Source of the DNA: Chengkuizengella sediminis
Lineage (GTDB): Bacteria > Bacillota > Bacilli > Paenibacillales > KCTC-33759
NCBI RefSeq assembly: GCF_010078385.1
Contig: NZ_SIJC01000002.1
Span: forward strand, 485,393-549,392
DNA length: 64,000 nucleotides
Reading direction: 5' to 3'
A program made the translations under genes and the position numbers. The notes below the pieces were generated by a model. That model did no database searches and was not told the origin of the DNA. It was given only the letters and a program-made list of their open reading frames with translations. This document shows positions 17,465-25,972 of this stretch, one piece after another (position 1 is the stretch's first letter; every line of letters starts with the position of its first letter).

Positions 17465-20137
17465 ATGGCTAAATATACTCCGATGATAGAACAGTATCTT
17501 GAAATTAAAGAAAAGGCGAAGGATGCTTTTTTATTTTTTCGTCTTGGTGATTTTTATGAAATGTTTTTTGAAGATGCAAAACTTGCTGCACAAGAACTAG
17601 AAATCACATTAACAGGTCGAGAAGGTGGAGCAGAAGAGAAGATACCGATGTGTGGTGTTCCTTATCATTCTGCTGAGCAATATATCTTTAAACTCATTCA
17701 TAAAGGTTATAAGGTTGCTATTTGTGAACAAGTGCAAAACCCTGCGGAAGCAAAAGGGGTTGTAAAGAGAGAAATTGTGAGAGTGATTACCCCTGGAACA
17801 GTCATGGAAGGGAAAATGATTGGGGACGAAAGTAACAATTTTATCTTGTGTATTTCTCATTTGGATGATACATATAACTTAGCGGCATGTGATTTAACAA
17901 CGGGTGAATTATATGAAACTTCTGGACAAACATCGTTGGATTTTATCATAGATGAAATTGGAACCTATTCTCCTGTTGAAATTGTATCAGAAGCATCATT
18001 ATACCCTTATATACATGAAAGAATAAATCAAATCTCACGTACAATTTTAATAACGGAATGGAATGACAAGGATGAACATTCAGTTAAGAATCAATTTGCA
18101 ACAGATTTATGGGATTCGTTAAGCTCATCATCACAACATTGTATATCGTTATTAATGTCATACTTAAAAGAAACGCAGAAAAGAGCTTTATCACACATTA
18201 CGAATATTCGCACTTATGAGCGTAATCAATATATGACACTTGATCCATTCACGAGAAGAAATTTAGAAATTGTAGAAACGGTAAGGGATCAGTCAAAAAA
18301 AGGTTCTTTGTTATGGTTATTGGATAAAACCGTGACCTCTATGGGAGCGCGATTGTTGAAGAGGTGGGTGGACAAACCTTTAATGAACCAAACTGCCATC
18401 AACGAAAGATTAGAAGTGGTGGATACATTAGTTCAGCAATTTATCGTAAGAGAAGATTTGAGGGAAAAGCTAAAAAATGTGTATGATCTTGAACGATTAG
18501 TTGGACGTATTTCTTATGGCAATGCAAATGCCAGGGATCTTGTAGCTTTAAAGAAATCTTTAGAGCAAGTTCCCGCATTAATTGAGATTTGTAACGATTC
18601 TAGATCAGATAATCTATCAGAGCTTGTTCATTCGTTGGATCAGTGTACAGATTTAAAAGAACGAATCGAAGAGGCAATTATAAACGAACCTCCAATTTCT
18701 GTAAAAGAAGGATCGATGATTAAGGAAGGGTATCACGATTATTTAGATCAACTCCGTGAAGCCAGTGTCAATGGAAAACAATGGTTAGCAGAACTAGAAC
18801 AAAGAGAAAGAGAAGTTACAGGTATTAAAAAGCTGAAAATCGGTTACAACAAAGTATTCGGATATTTCATAGAAATCACAAAAGCAAATATTAATCTTAT
18901 TCCAGAGGGAAGATATGAAAGAAAACAAACATTAACAAATGCAGAGAGATTTATTACGCCTGAATTAAAAGAAAAAGAAGCACTAATACTAGAAGCAGAA
19001 GAAAAAATGGTTGGAATTGAGTATGAGTTGTTTGATGAATTGCGAAAAGAACTTAAAATCCAAATACCAAGATTACAAAAACTTGCAGGTATCATTTCAA
19101 CGCTGGACGTATTTCAATCTCTAGCTAAAGTAAGTGCAGAATATCAGTACTGTAAACCAGTGATGACAAAATCTTATGACTTGAACATTAAAGAGGGAAG
19201 GCATCCAGTAATTGAATCTATATCCAAAGACCTGAGTTTTATAGCTAATGATTCGTTGTTTGAATCAGGGAATCAAAACATGTTGCTCATTACTGGGCCT
19301 AATATGGCTGGAAAAAGCACTTATATGAGACAGGTTTCTCTTATTTGCATCATGGCTCAAATCGGTTGTTTTGTTCCTGCAACAGAAGCTACGATCCCAA
19401 TCATAGATCGGATATTCACCAGAATTGGAGCTGCTGACGATTTAGTAAGTGGGCAAAGCACGTTTATGGTAGAAATGAAAGATATCCAAGTGATGACGGA
19501 TAAGGCTACTCCCAAAAGTCTTGTCATCATTGATGAATTAGGAAGAGGGACTTCAACAAGCGAAGGCATGTCGATTGCTCAAGCTGTTATAGAATTTCTT
19601 CATAATGAAATAGGGTGTAAAACGTTAGTTTCTACCCATTTTCATGAACTGGCACATTTAGAGAAACATTTACCATACTTAAAAAATTACAGTATGTCAG
19701 TGAAGGAGAGTGGAGATGAAGTTACATTTTTACGCAAATTGATCAAAGGTGCAGCAAGCACAAGTTACGGAATTTATTGTGCTCAGATAGCTGGTATTCC
19801 GAGTTCCATTATTGAGAGATCTTATCTTTTGTTAAACAGTTTTGAATCTCGTTCCGTGGATCAGGGTTCGGGTAGATTGAATGAAGATGTAGTGCGTGAG
19901 GCAGCTGTTGCTAAGCTGGAACATAACACAGATCAATCTATGATGCAAAACACAGTTGATACCATTCAATTGAGCTTATTTGAAGGATTAGAGGATAATA
20001 ACACGAATGTAAATAACAAACAGAAGAAGGAAAATAAAGATAACATGATTGAAAAGGAACTTCGTTCATTAGATTTATTAAATATTACACCGTTACAAGC
20101 TATTCAAATTTTGTCAGATTTAAAATCTAAACTATAA
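17465..20137 (+). CDS. mutS: DNA mismatch repair protein MutS
   Basis: 890 residues from the ATG at 17465 (MAKYTPMIEQYLEIKEKAKD), which is the normal MutS N-terminus; an in-frame TTG 42 bases upstream would begin inside the MITE end and is unlikely. The mismatch-binding domain has FFRLGDFYEMF with the wedging Phe and Glu. The ATPase domain carries Walker A GPNMAGKSTYM, Walker B VIIDELGRGTSTSEG and STHFHEL. The RBS is weak (TTGGGG). It recognises mismatches and recruits MutL. It leads a run with ctp, mutL, methyltransferase, miaA and hfq. Confidence 0.97.
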   Translation: MAKYTPMIEQYLEIKEKAKDAFLFFRLGDFYEMFFEDAKLAAQELEITLTGREGGAEEKIPMCGVPYHSAEQYIFKLIHKGYKVAICEQVQNPAEAKGVVKREIVRVITPGTVMEGKMIGDESNNFILCISHLDDTYNLAACDLTTGELYETSGQTSLDFIIDEIGTYSPVEIVSEASLYPYIHERINQISRTILITEWNDKDEHSVKNQFATDLWDSLSSSSQHCISLLMSYLKETQKRALSHITNIRTYERNQYMTLDPFTRRNLEIVETVRDQSKKGSLLWLLDKTVTSMGARLLKRWVDKPLMNQTAINERLEVVDTLVQQFIVREDLREKLKNVYDLERLVGRISYGNANARDLVALKKSLEQVPALIEICNDSRSDNLSELVHSLDQCTDLKERIEEAIINEPPISVKEGSMIKEGYHDYLDQLREASVNGKQWLAELEQREREVTGIKKLKIGYNKVFGYFIEITKANINLIPEGRYERKQTLTNAERFITPELKEKEALILEAEEKMVGIEYELFDELRKELKIQIPRLQKLAGIISTLDVFQSLAKVSAEYQYCKPVMTKSYDLNIKEGRHPVIESISKDLSFIANDSLFESGNQNMLLITGPNMAGKSTYMRQVSLICIMAQIGCFVPATEATIPIIDRIFTRIGAADDLVSGQSTFMVEMKDIQVMTDKATPKSLVIIDELGRGTSTSEGMSIAQAVIEFLHNEIGCKTLVSTHFHELAHLEKHLPYLKNYSMSVKESGDEVTFLRKLIKGAASTSYGIYCAQIAGIPSSIIERSYLLLNSFESRSVDQGSGRLNEDVVREAAVAKLEHNTDQSMMQNTVDTIQLSLFEGLEDNNTNVNNKQKKENKDNMIEKELRSLDLLNITPLQAIQILSDLKSKL

Positions 20138-20241
20138 TACAATTTGTGTTTGCTCTTATTCTTTCCACTTACATAAACCGCAAAAGTCACTCATAAGAGC
20201 AAACCTTACCGTTAAAAATTATGGGAAAAGGTGATAACTCA

Positions 20242-21675
20242 ATGAAATTATTAAAAAAAATAAGCACGATCACAGCTTTATTTATGATGATTACTTTACT
20301 TGTACCAATTGCAGTTTTTGCAGAAGAAAATGAATTTAGTTTTGAACAGATGGCTGAAATATTTGAAAAGCTTAGCGATTATCATGTAAGTGGAGTCAGT
20401 GAAAGTGAATTATCAGAAGCCGCGGCAGATGCGATGTTGCAAGTATTGAATGACCCATATACTGAATATTTTACAGAAGAAGAATGGGATGCTTATGAAA
20501 GCAGTTTACAACAAAATTATGTTGGAATTGGCGTTCAACTAAATGAGGATGAATCAGGGATTTTTATTGATATTGTATTTCCTGGCTCTCCAGCAGAAGC
20601 GGCAGGACTAAAGTCAGGAGACTATTTTGCAGAAGTAAACGGAGAATCCATGACTGGCATTAAGATGAGTGAATTAATAAGCAAAGTAAAGGGACCTGAA
20701 GACACTACTGTAAACATTACGGTTAAAAGAGACCAGGAGATGATTGGATTTGAACTTATTCGTAAACAAATTCAATTACCTGTCATCACATCAGAATCTT
20801 TTGATGGTGGTGTTGGATATATACAATTGACAAGTTTTACTGACAAAGCAGGAGAACTATTTGAGAAAGAACTTGAAACACTTCAAGAAAAAGAAGATTT
20901 GGATGGATTAGTTGTTGATCTTCGAAATAACCCAGGAGGCTATTTGCATGCAGCTTTAGAAATAGCAGAGCAATTCATTGAAGATGGAAAATTGATGTAT
21001 ACACGTGATCAGAATGGAGACACTGAAGTGATTAATATTGAAGATGGAAATTCTCTTTCTATCCCAGTAGTTATTTTAGTTAATGGAAACAGTGCAAGTG
21101 CCTCTGAAGTATTATCTGGGGCTTTACAAGATTATGAAATTGCTACGATTATTGGAGAGCAAACGTTTGGAAAAGGGAGTGTGCAGAATCTTCTCCCTTT
21201 ATCAGATGGTGGTGTTTTGAAAGTAACAACATATGAATATTTAACACCAAATCAAAATAAAGTGAATCAGGTTGGAATTACACCTGATATTGAAGTGGAG
21301 AATCGTGCTGCACAGCTTATTACGGGATTATATGAAGCTGGAGCAGAAGATATAAAAGTAACGATAGAGGATGAACGTTGGGAGCTTAACGGAGTAGAAT
21401 TCAAAACAATCATTGATGTTATTGAAAAAGATGACAACAAGTTCGTCCCTTCAAGAATTTTATCTGCTATCATTCAAGGAGAAATCACTTGGAATTCAGA
21501 CGTAAAAGCAGTTGAAATCATTACAGAAGAGTCTACTGCCACTTTTCCAGTGAATAGTGAAGGGTTAATGAATGTAAACGGAACAACTTACATTGATTTA
21601 AATGAATTTGAGGAGCAATTCCCAATATTTAATTGGGGACTTACTGAAAATATCATTACAATTGATGTAGATTAA
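20242..21675 (+). CDS. Carboxyl-terminal processing protease (peptidase S41)
   Basis: About 477 residues. Signal peptide (KKISTITALFMMITLLVPIAVFA) then the N-terminal helical region, a PDZ domain (about residues 85-165, IFIDIVFPGSPAEAAGLKSG) and the S41 catalytic core with the Ser region NGNSASASEVLSGAL and the Lys in GEQTFGKGSVQ. The C-terminal ~90 residues resemble a copper-amine-oxidase-N-like / stalk domain (NVNGTTYIDLNEFE). The ATG at 20242 has AAAGGTG at good spacing; the ATG at 20221 precedes it. It would cut exported proteins near their C-termini. Its position between mutS and mutL is unusual for function; it ends 10 bp before mutL. Confidence 0.9.
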   Translation: MKLLKKISTITALFMMITLLVPIAVFAEENEFSFEQMAEIFEKLSDYHVSGVSESELSEAAADAMLQVLNDPYTEYFTEEEWDAYESSLQQNYVGIGVQLNEDESGIFIDIVFPGSPAEAAGLKSGDYFAEVNGESMTGIKMSELISKVKGPEDTTVNITVKRDQEMIGFELIRKQIQLPVITSESFDGGVGYIQLTSFTDKAGELFEKELETLQEKEDLDGLVVDLRNNPGGYLHAALEIAEQFIEDGKLMYTRDQNGDTEVINIEDGNSLSIPVVILVNGNSASASEVLSGALQDYEIATIIGEQTFGKGSVQNLLPLSDGGVLKVTTYEYLTPNQNKVNQVGITPDIEVENRAAQLITGLYEAGAEDIKVTIEDERWELNGVEFKTIIDVIEKDDNKFVPSRILSAIIQGEITWNSDVKAVEIITEESTATFPVNSEGLMNVNGTTYIDLNEFEEQFPIFNWGLTENIITIDVD

Positions 21676-21685
21676 GGAGTATTTT

Positions 21686-23599
21686 ATGGGGAAAATTCAT
21701 ATTTTAGAGGAGCAAATAGCGAATCAAATCGCAGCAGGTGAAGTTGTAGAAAGACCTTCTTCAGTAGTAAAAGAATTGGTGGAAAATTCAATTGACGCTG
21801 GTAGTTCAAAGATTGATATTTCTATTGAAGAAGGTGGTCTTCAAAGTATCAGAGTGACGGATAATGGTTCGGGTATTGAGAAAGAGGATTGTGAATTAGC
21901 ATTTTTACCACATGCAACGAGTAAGATTTCATCGAGTAAGGACTTGTTTCAAATTCGCAGTCTTGGATTTAGAGGAGAGGCACTTCCTAGTATTTCAGCT
22001 GTTTCTAAAATGTCATGTATCACCTCTACACTAAATACTGGCTTGGGTTATCAAATTGTGAATGAAGGTGGAGTGTTAAAGACAATTGGGGAAACAAGAG
22101 CTTCAAAAGGCACGGATATTACAGTAAAGGAATTATTTTATAATACACCTGCTCGATTGAAATATGTAAAAACGATTCAAACAGAATTAAGTCATATTTC
22201 TGATTTTATTTATCGACTAGCATTAGCGTATCCTAAGATTCGATTTACTTTAACTCATAATGGAAAAATACTATTGCAAACACTAGGTAATGGAGATTTA
22301 TTGCAAGTGATTGCTGCTATTTATGGAAGAACGATTGCAAAATCGATGGTTCAAGTAGAAGGTAGCAATATGGATTATAATTTATCTGGATTTATAGCAA
22401 AGCCTGAAATGACTCGTTCAAATCGTTCAGCTATTTCTTTAATCATAAATGGTAGGTATATTCGTAATCCTTTTCTGAATAAAGCGATATTAAATTCGTA
22501 TCACACACTGTTACCCATACACAGGTATCCGATTTGTGTACTCCATATTCAGATGAATCCAACACTATTGGATGTAAATGTACACCCGGCAAAACTCGAG
22601 GTTCGATTTAGTAAGGAAAAAGAGTTAATGATGTTTTTGGAGCAAGAGATTAGAAAGCTACTTCAACAGCAAATATTAATTCCAGCTGCGAAGGAGCCAA
22701 AAAAGGATAAAACAGTAGTCATTCAGGAAAAATTAAATCTATATTCAAATCATAAAGCTAATGATAACTCTACAACGAAAGAGTCAGGGTTCATGAATAC
22801 AAATGATGGACTCTTAACAGACACTAACAGTAATAAACAAAATCCAATGGATGATGATCTTGATCATCATCATAAACAATATGATCGACCTAAATACAAT
22901 ACAAATGATGATAAAGGTTATGTTAGAACCAATAACAAAACTTCAAGAGAAGCCGTGAATCAACTTATTTCCTCTCAAAATCAATCAAAAGAGGAACAAC
23001 TAGGTGGTTTACCTGATTTTCCAAAGCTGCATCCAATTGGTCAAATGCATGGAACCTATGTGATCGCACAAAATGAAACAGGACTATATCTTATAGATCA
23101 GCATGCAGCACATGAACGAATTAATTACGAATATTATTACCAGAAATTTGGTAATCCAGAACCCGTTAGTCAAGAATTATTGCTGCCTATTACATTAGAA
23201 TTCACTCCTTCTGAAGTGGAGGTATTAAAGGATCGTTTGCATTATTTTGAACAGGTTGGGGTGCAATTGGAGTTTTTTGGGGGTAAGGCTTTTCGAGTAA
23301 GCTCATATCCATATTGGTTTCCAGAAGGGGAAGAAAAAGAAATTATTATAGAAATGGCGGAGTGGCTTTTGTCAGAGAAAAAAGCTATTGATATTGCAAA
23401 ATTAAGAGAAAAATCCTCGATTCTGTGTTCTTGTAAAGCTTCCATAAAAGCAAATCAATATCTGAGTACGAGTGAAATCGAGGCATTGTTAGATAAATTA
23501 ATCGATTGTCGGAATCCATATACATGTCCTCATGGAAGACCGATTGTGATTAGTTTCTCTACGTATGAGCTCGAAAAAATGTTTAAAAGAGTGATGTGA
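21686..23599 (+). CDS. mutL: DNA mismatch repair protein MutL
   Basis: 637 residues. N-terminal GHKL ATPase: ENSIDAGSSKI, VTDNGSGI, GFRGEALPSIS. A poorly conserved linker rich in N, D, H, K (about residues 340-440) leads to the C-terminal endonuclease domain with DQHAAHERINYEYY (the DQHA-x2-E-x4-E metal motif), CSCKASIKAN and CPHGRP. Thus it is the nicking type of MutL, as expected in a bacterium without MutH. RBS AAGGAG 7 bases before ATG. Its stop overlaps the next gene. Confidence 0.97.
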   Translation: MGKIHILEEQIANQIAAGEVVERPSSVVKELVENSIDAGSSKIDISIEEGGLQSIRVTDNGSGIEKEDCELAFLPHATSKISSSKDLFQIRSLGFRGEALPSISAVSKMSCITSTLNTGLGYQIVNEGGVLKTIGETRASKGTDITVKELFYNTPARLKYVKTIQTELSHISDFIYRLALAYPKIRFTLTHNGKILLQTLGNGDLLQVIAAIYGRTIAKSMVQVEGSNMDYNLSGFIAKPEMTRSNRSAISLIINGRYIRNPFLNKAILNSYHTLLPIHRYPICVLHIQMNPTLLDVNVHPAKLEVRFSKEKELMMFLEQEIRKLLQQQILIPAAKEPKKDKTVVIQEKLNLYSNHKANDNSTTKESGFMNTNDGLLTDTNSNKQNPMDDDLDHHHKQYDRPKYNTNDDKGYVRTNNKTSREAVNQLISSQNQSKEEQLGGLPDFPKLHPIGQMHGTYVIAQNETGLYLIDQHAAHERINYEYYYQKFGNPEPVSQELLLPITLEFTPSEVEVLKDRLHYFEQVGVQLEFFGGKAFRVSSYPYWFPEGEEKEIIIEMAEWLLSEKKAIDIAKLREKSSILCSCKASIKANQYLSTSEIEALLDKLIDCRNPYTCPHGRPIVISFSTYELEKMFKRVM

Positions 23600-24387
23600 G
23601 TGATGAAATGATTATATCTACATCTTATGATGCTTCCATTAATGTCATTGAAAAATCTAGAGTCTTTGCTAAAGAATTGAATGGAACATGGATACCTCGA
23701 AAAAAAAATACGATAACAAAAATAAAAAAAATGATTGACAATCAACCTCTATTGATTGTTTCACAAATAGAACTGAAATATTATGGAGAAAATAATACAG
23801 ATTCACCTTTATTTTTTCATCCTAGCAGTTCATATTTTCGCATAAAACGATTGATGAAGGGTGAGCATGATCCTTTGATTAAATATTCTGGAGCGAAACC
23901 AGGCGATACTGTATTAGATTGTACTGCTGGTTTAGCTTCTGATTCTATCGTATTCTCTTATGTTATAGGTTCTTCAGGAAGAGTGACTTCATTGGAAAGC
24001 GAAAAAATCCTTTATACTTTGATTAGGGAAGGGCTGCAAAGTTATGAAACTGAACTTGTACCAGTAAATGATGCGATGAGACGTATTAAAGTTAAACATA
24101 CAAATCATGAAAGAGAATTGATACATATGGAAGATAATAGCGTAGACATTGTTTATTTTGATCCTATGTTCAGAATTCCGATTCAAGAAACAAGTTCCTT
24201 GAAACCAATGAGAGGCATTGTGAATTCATCTCAAATCAGTGTGAAATCAGTGGAGGAAGCTAGAAGAGTTGCAAGAAAAACCATCGTGATGAAGGAAAAA
24301 AAGCGCAGTCCAGAGTTTGAAAGACTTGGATTTAATACAATATATACTACATACTCACAAATAGCTTACGGAGTGATTGAAATTTGA
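23596..24387 (+). CDS. Class I SAM-dependent methyltransferase (DUF548/RsmJ-like)
   Basis: 263 residues, beginning at a GTG that overlaps the mutL stop (alternative ATG 12 bases later). The SAM-binding region has PGDTVLDCTAGLASDSIVF (motif I), LESEKI (motif II) and VDIVYFDPMF, a DP-type catalytic motif. The core FHPSSSYFRIKRL is typical of the RsmJ-like group, which methylates guanine in 16S rRNA; whether this one does is unproven. Translational coupling with mutL on one side and miaA on the other, each with a 4-base overlap, suggests one operon. Confidence 0.78.
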   Translation: MSDEMIISTSYDASINVIEKSRVFAKELNGTWIPRKKNTITKIKKMIDNQPLLIVSQIELKYYGENNTDSPLFFHPSSSYFRIKRLMKGEHDPLIKYSGAKPGDTVLDCTAGLASDSIVFSYVIGSSGRVTSLESEKILYTLIREGLQSYETELVPVNDAMRRIKVKHTNHERELIHMEDNSVDIVYFDPMFRIPIQETSSLKPMRGIVNSSQISVKSVEEARRVARKTIVMKEKKRSPEFERLGFNTIYTTYSQIAYGVIEI

Positions 24388-25334
24388 ATGAAGTTACTGA
24401 AAAACCAAAACTATTAGTTTTAATTGGTCCAACTGCTGTTGGTAAAACAAAAATGAGTTTAGACATTAGCAAACAATTTCACTGTGAAATCATTTCTGGA
24501 GATTCCATGCAGGTTTATCGAGGTTTGGATATCGGTACTGCTAAAGCATCCTCAGAAGAAAGAAACATGGTGCCTCATCATCTCATTGATATTCATGATC
24601 CTGATGACCCTTTTTCAGTATCGGACTTTCAAGACAAAGCTAAAAAAGCCATTTATGATATTACAGCACGTGGACATCTACCGTTTATCGTTGGAGGGAC
24701 AGGTTTATATATTGAATCCCTGTGTTATAATTTTTCTTTTAGTACTGCCGGGTCAGATGAGACATTTAGAGCAGAACAAAAGAAGTTTGCAGAAAAACAC
24801 GGTGAGAAAGCTTTATATCAAAAATTAAAAGAAATCGATCCTAAAGGTGCTAAGAATATTCATTTCAACAATGTACGCAGAGTGATTAGAGCACTGGAAG
24901 TTTACCACCTTACAGGCAAGCCATTTTCAGAAAATACGACAAATCAACTCAAAGAGTCACCTTATCAACTCTGTATTATAGGACTGACGATGGATAGACC
25001 GATCCTGTACCAACGAATTGAACAGCGGATTGATCAAATGATAGAACTTGGTTTGATTGATGAGGTAAAGAATTGCTTAGCCCTTGGTTATACTAAGGAT
25101 ATGGTTTCTATGCAGGGGTTAGGATATAAAGAAATAATTTCATATTTAGAAGGTGACATTAGCCTAGATCGAGCAATATATTTATTGAAAAGAAATACGA
25201 GAAGATTTGCCAAAAGGCAGTTATCTTGGTTTAGGCATATGGATGCTATTAATTGGATTGATATAACTAATTCTGAAAATTATGATGCTCATTTGAAACA
25301 AATTCATGATATAATAGTGGAAAGATTACAGTAA
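24384..25334 (+). CDS. miaA: tRNA dimethylallyltransferase MiaA
   Basis: 316 residues. It adds an isopentenyl group to A37 of UNN-reading tRNAs. P-loop GPTAVGKTKMS, DSMQVYRGLDIGTAK, GGTGLYIES and the C-terminal NTRRFAKRQLSWFR are all canonical. The start is TTG at 24384, overlapping the previous stop by 4 bases, with GGAGTGA ten bases upstream; the nearby ATG is out of frame. Part of the mutS-hfq run. Confidence 0.95.
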   Translation: MNEVTEKPKLLVLIGPTAVGKTKMSLDISKQFHCEIISGDSMQVYRGLDIGTAKASSEERNMVPHHLIDIHDPDDPFSVSDFQDKAKKAIYDITARGHLPFIVGGTGLYIESLCYNFSFSTAGSDETFRAEQKKFAEKHGEKALYQKLKEIDPKGAKNIHFNNVRRVIRALEVYHLTGKPFSENTTNQLKESPYQLCIIGLTMDRPILYQRIEQRIDQMIELGLIDEVKNCLALGYTKDMVSMQGLGYKEIISYLEGDISLDRAIYLLKRNTRRFAKRQLSWFRHMDAINWIDITNSENYDAHLKQIHDIIVERLQ

Positions 25335-25413
25335 ATTCTGAATATACTTATTAAATACTCCAACATATTTAATTATGTATGAAGAAATGAATTTAATAGG
25401 GAGGGTTCCATTG

Positions 25414-25653
25414 ATGAATAAATCCATTAACATTCAAGACACTTTTTTGAATCAACTTCGTAAAGAAAGTATTTCTGTAACAGTGTATCTAACAAACGGT
25501 TTTCAACTTCGAGGTCTCATTAAAGCTTTCGATAATTTTACGATTGTTATTGAAAGTGAAGGGCGTCAACAAATGGTTTATAAACATGCGATTTCCACTT
25601 TTACACCTCAAAAAAACGTATCTTTGATGTCGGATAGTCAAAGCGAAGTTTAA
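25414..25653 (+). CDS. hfq: RNA chaperone Hfq
   Basis: 79 residues from the ATG at 25414 ([18 protein letters not shown]). Sm1 motif with [10 protein letters not shown], Sm2 motif YKHAIST. Forms a hexamer that binds small RNAs and mRNAs. An upstream in-frame ATG at 25375 is rejected because GGGAGGG lies just before 25414. Immediately downstream of miaA, as in most Bacillales, and closed by a strong terminator. Confidence 0.96.
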   Translation: MNKSINIQDTFLNQLRKESISVTVYLTNGFQLRGLIKAFDNFTIVIESEGRQQMVYKHAISTFTPQKNVSLMSDSQSEV

Positions 25654-25693
25654 ATTAATTTATTTGGAAAACGTTTTACATAACCATGCTCTG

Positions 25694-25727
25694 AAACAAC
25701 CCAAAAATAATTTGGGTTGTTTTTTTT
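25694..25727 (+). terminator. Terminator after hfq
   Basis: AAACAACCCAAA and TTTGGGTTGTTT form a 12-bp stem, followed by Ts. It closes the mutS-hfq run. Confidence 0.92.
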
Positions 25728-25742
25728 GACCTTCATATAAAC

Positions 25743-25830
25743 ACGAACATTTTTATTGACAGGACAAAAATCATTCATGTATTATTAATTTATAGATGAA
25801 TACATGAATGATTTCAATATGAATGTTCGT
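25743..25830. repeat. Large imperfect palindrome around a promoter
   Basis: The left arm 25743-25783 (ACGAACATT ... ATTG ... AAATCATTCATGTATT) and the right arm 25799-25830 are inverted copies. They match over blocks of 9, 4 and 16 bases, with a 9-base insertion (ACAGGACAA) in the left arm that completes a -35 TTGACA. A -10 TATTAT at 25780 is spaced by 18 bases. So the promoter for the riboswitch RNA lies inside the palindrome. Confidence 0.75.
25756..25785 (+). promoter_or_regulatory. Sigma-A-type promoter for the riboswitch transcript
   Basis: TTGACA (25756-25761), an 18-base spacer and TATTAT (25780-25785). Transcription would begin near 25792, about 35 bases before the aptamer. Confidence 0.65.
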
Positions 25831-25937
25831 ATATCCTTGAGAATATGGCGCAAGGGTCTCTACAAGGAACCGTGAATTCCTGACTACGAATGGATATTTT
25901 TGGTTTACCCATATCCATTTTAGTAGTCAGGATTTTT
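25826..25937 (+). ncRNA. Guanine-class purine riboswitch with terminator
   Basis: The aptamer runs 25826-25890: P1 TTCGTA/TACGAA, P2 CCTTG/CAAGG with loop AGAATATGG, junction TCTAC, P3 AAGGAA/TTCCT with loop CCGTGA, and the 3' junction GACTAC. The discriminating base in GACTAC is C (position 74 in the xpt numbering), which selects guanine or hypoxanthine over adenine. From 25877 a long terminator, TCCTGACTAC..ATGGATAT pairing with ATATCCAT..GTAGTCAGGA and ending TTTTTT, overlaps the 3' strand of P1 and P3 of the aptamer. The arms are alternative structures. Purine binding stabilises P1; the classic outcome is termination, switching off the gene. Confidence 0.9.
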
Positions 25938-25972
25938 TATCGTTATAATCAACGTGAAAGAGGGATAAAATA

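Noticed and set aside
25672..25688. A cre-like GGAAAACGTTTTACA after hfq.
   Set aside because: It has several mismatches and wrong spacing to the consensus, and precedes a terminator, not a gene.
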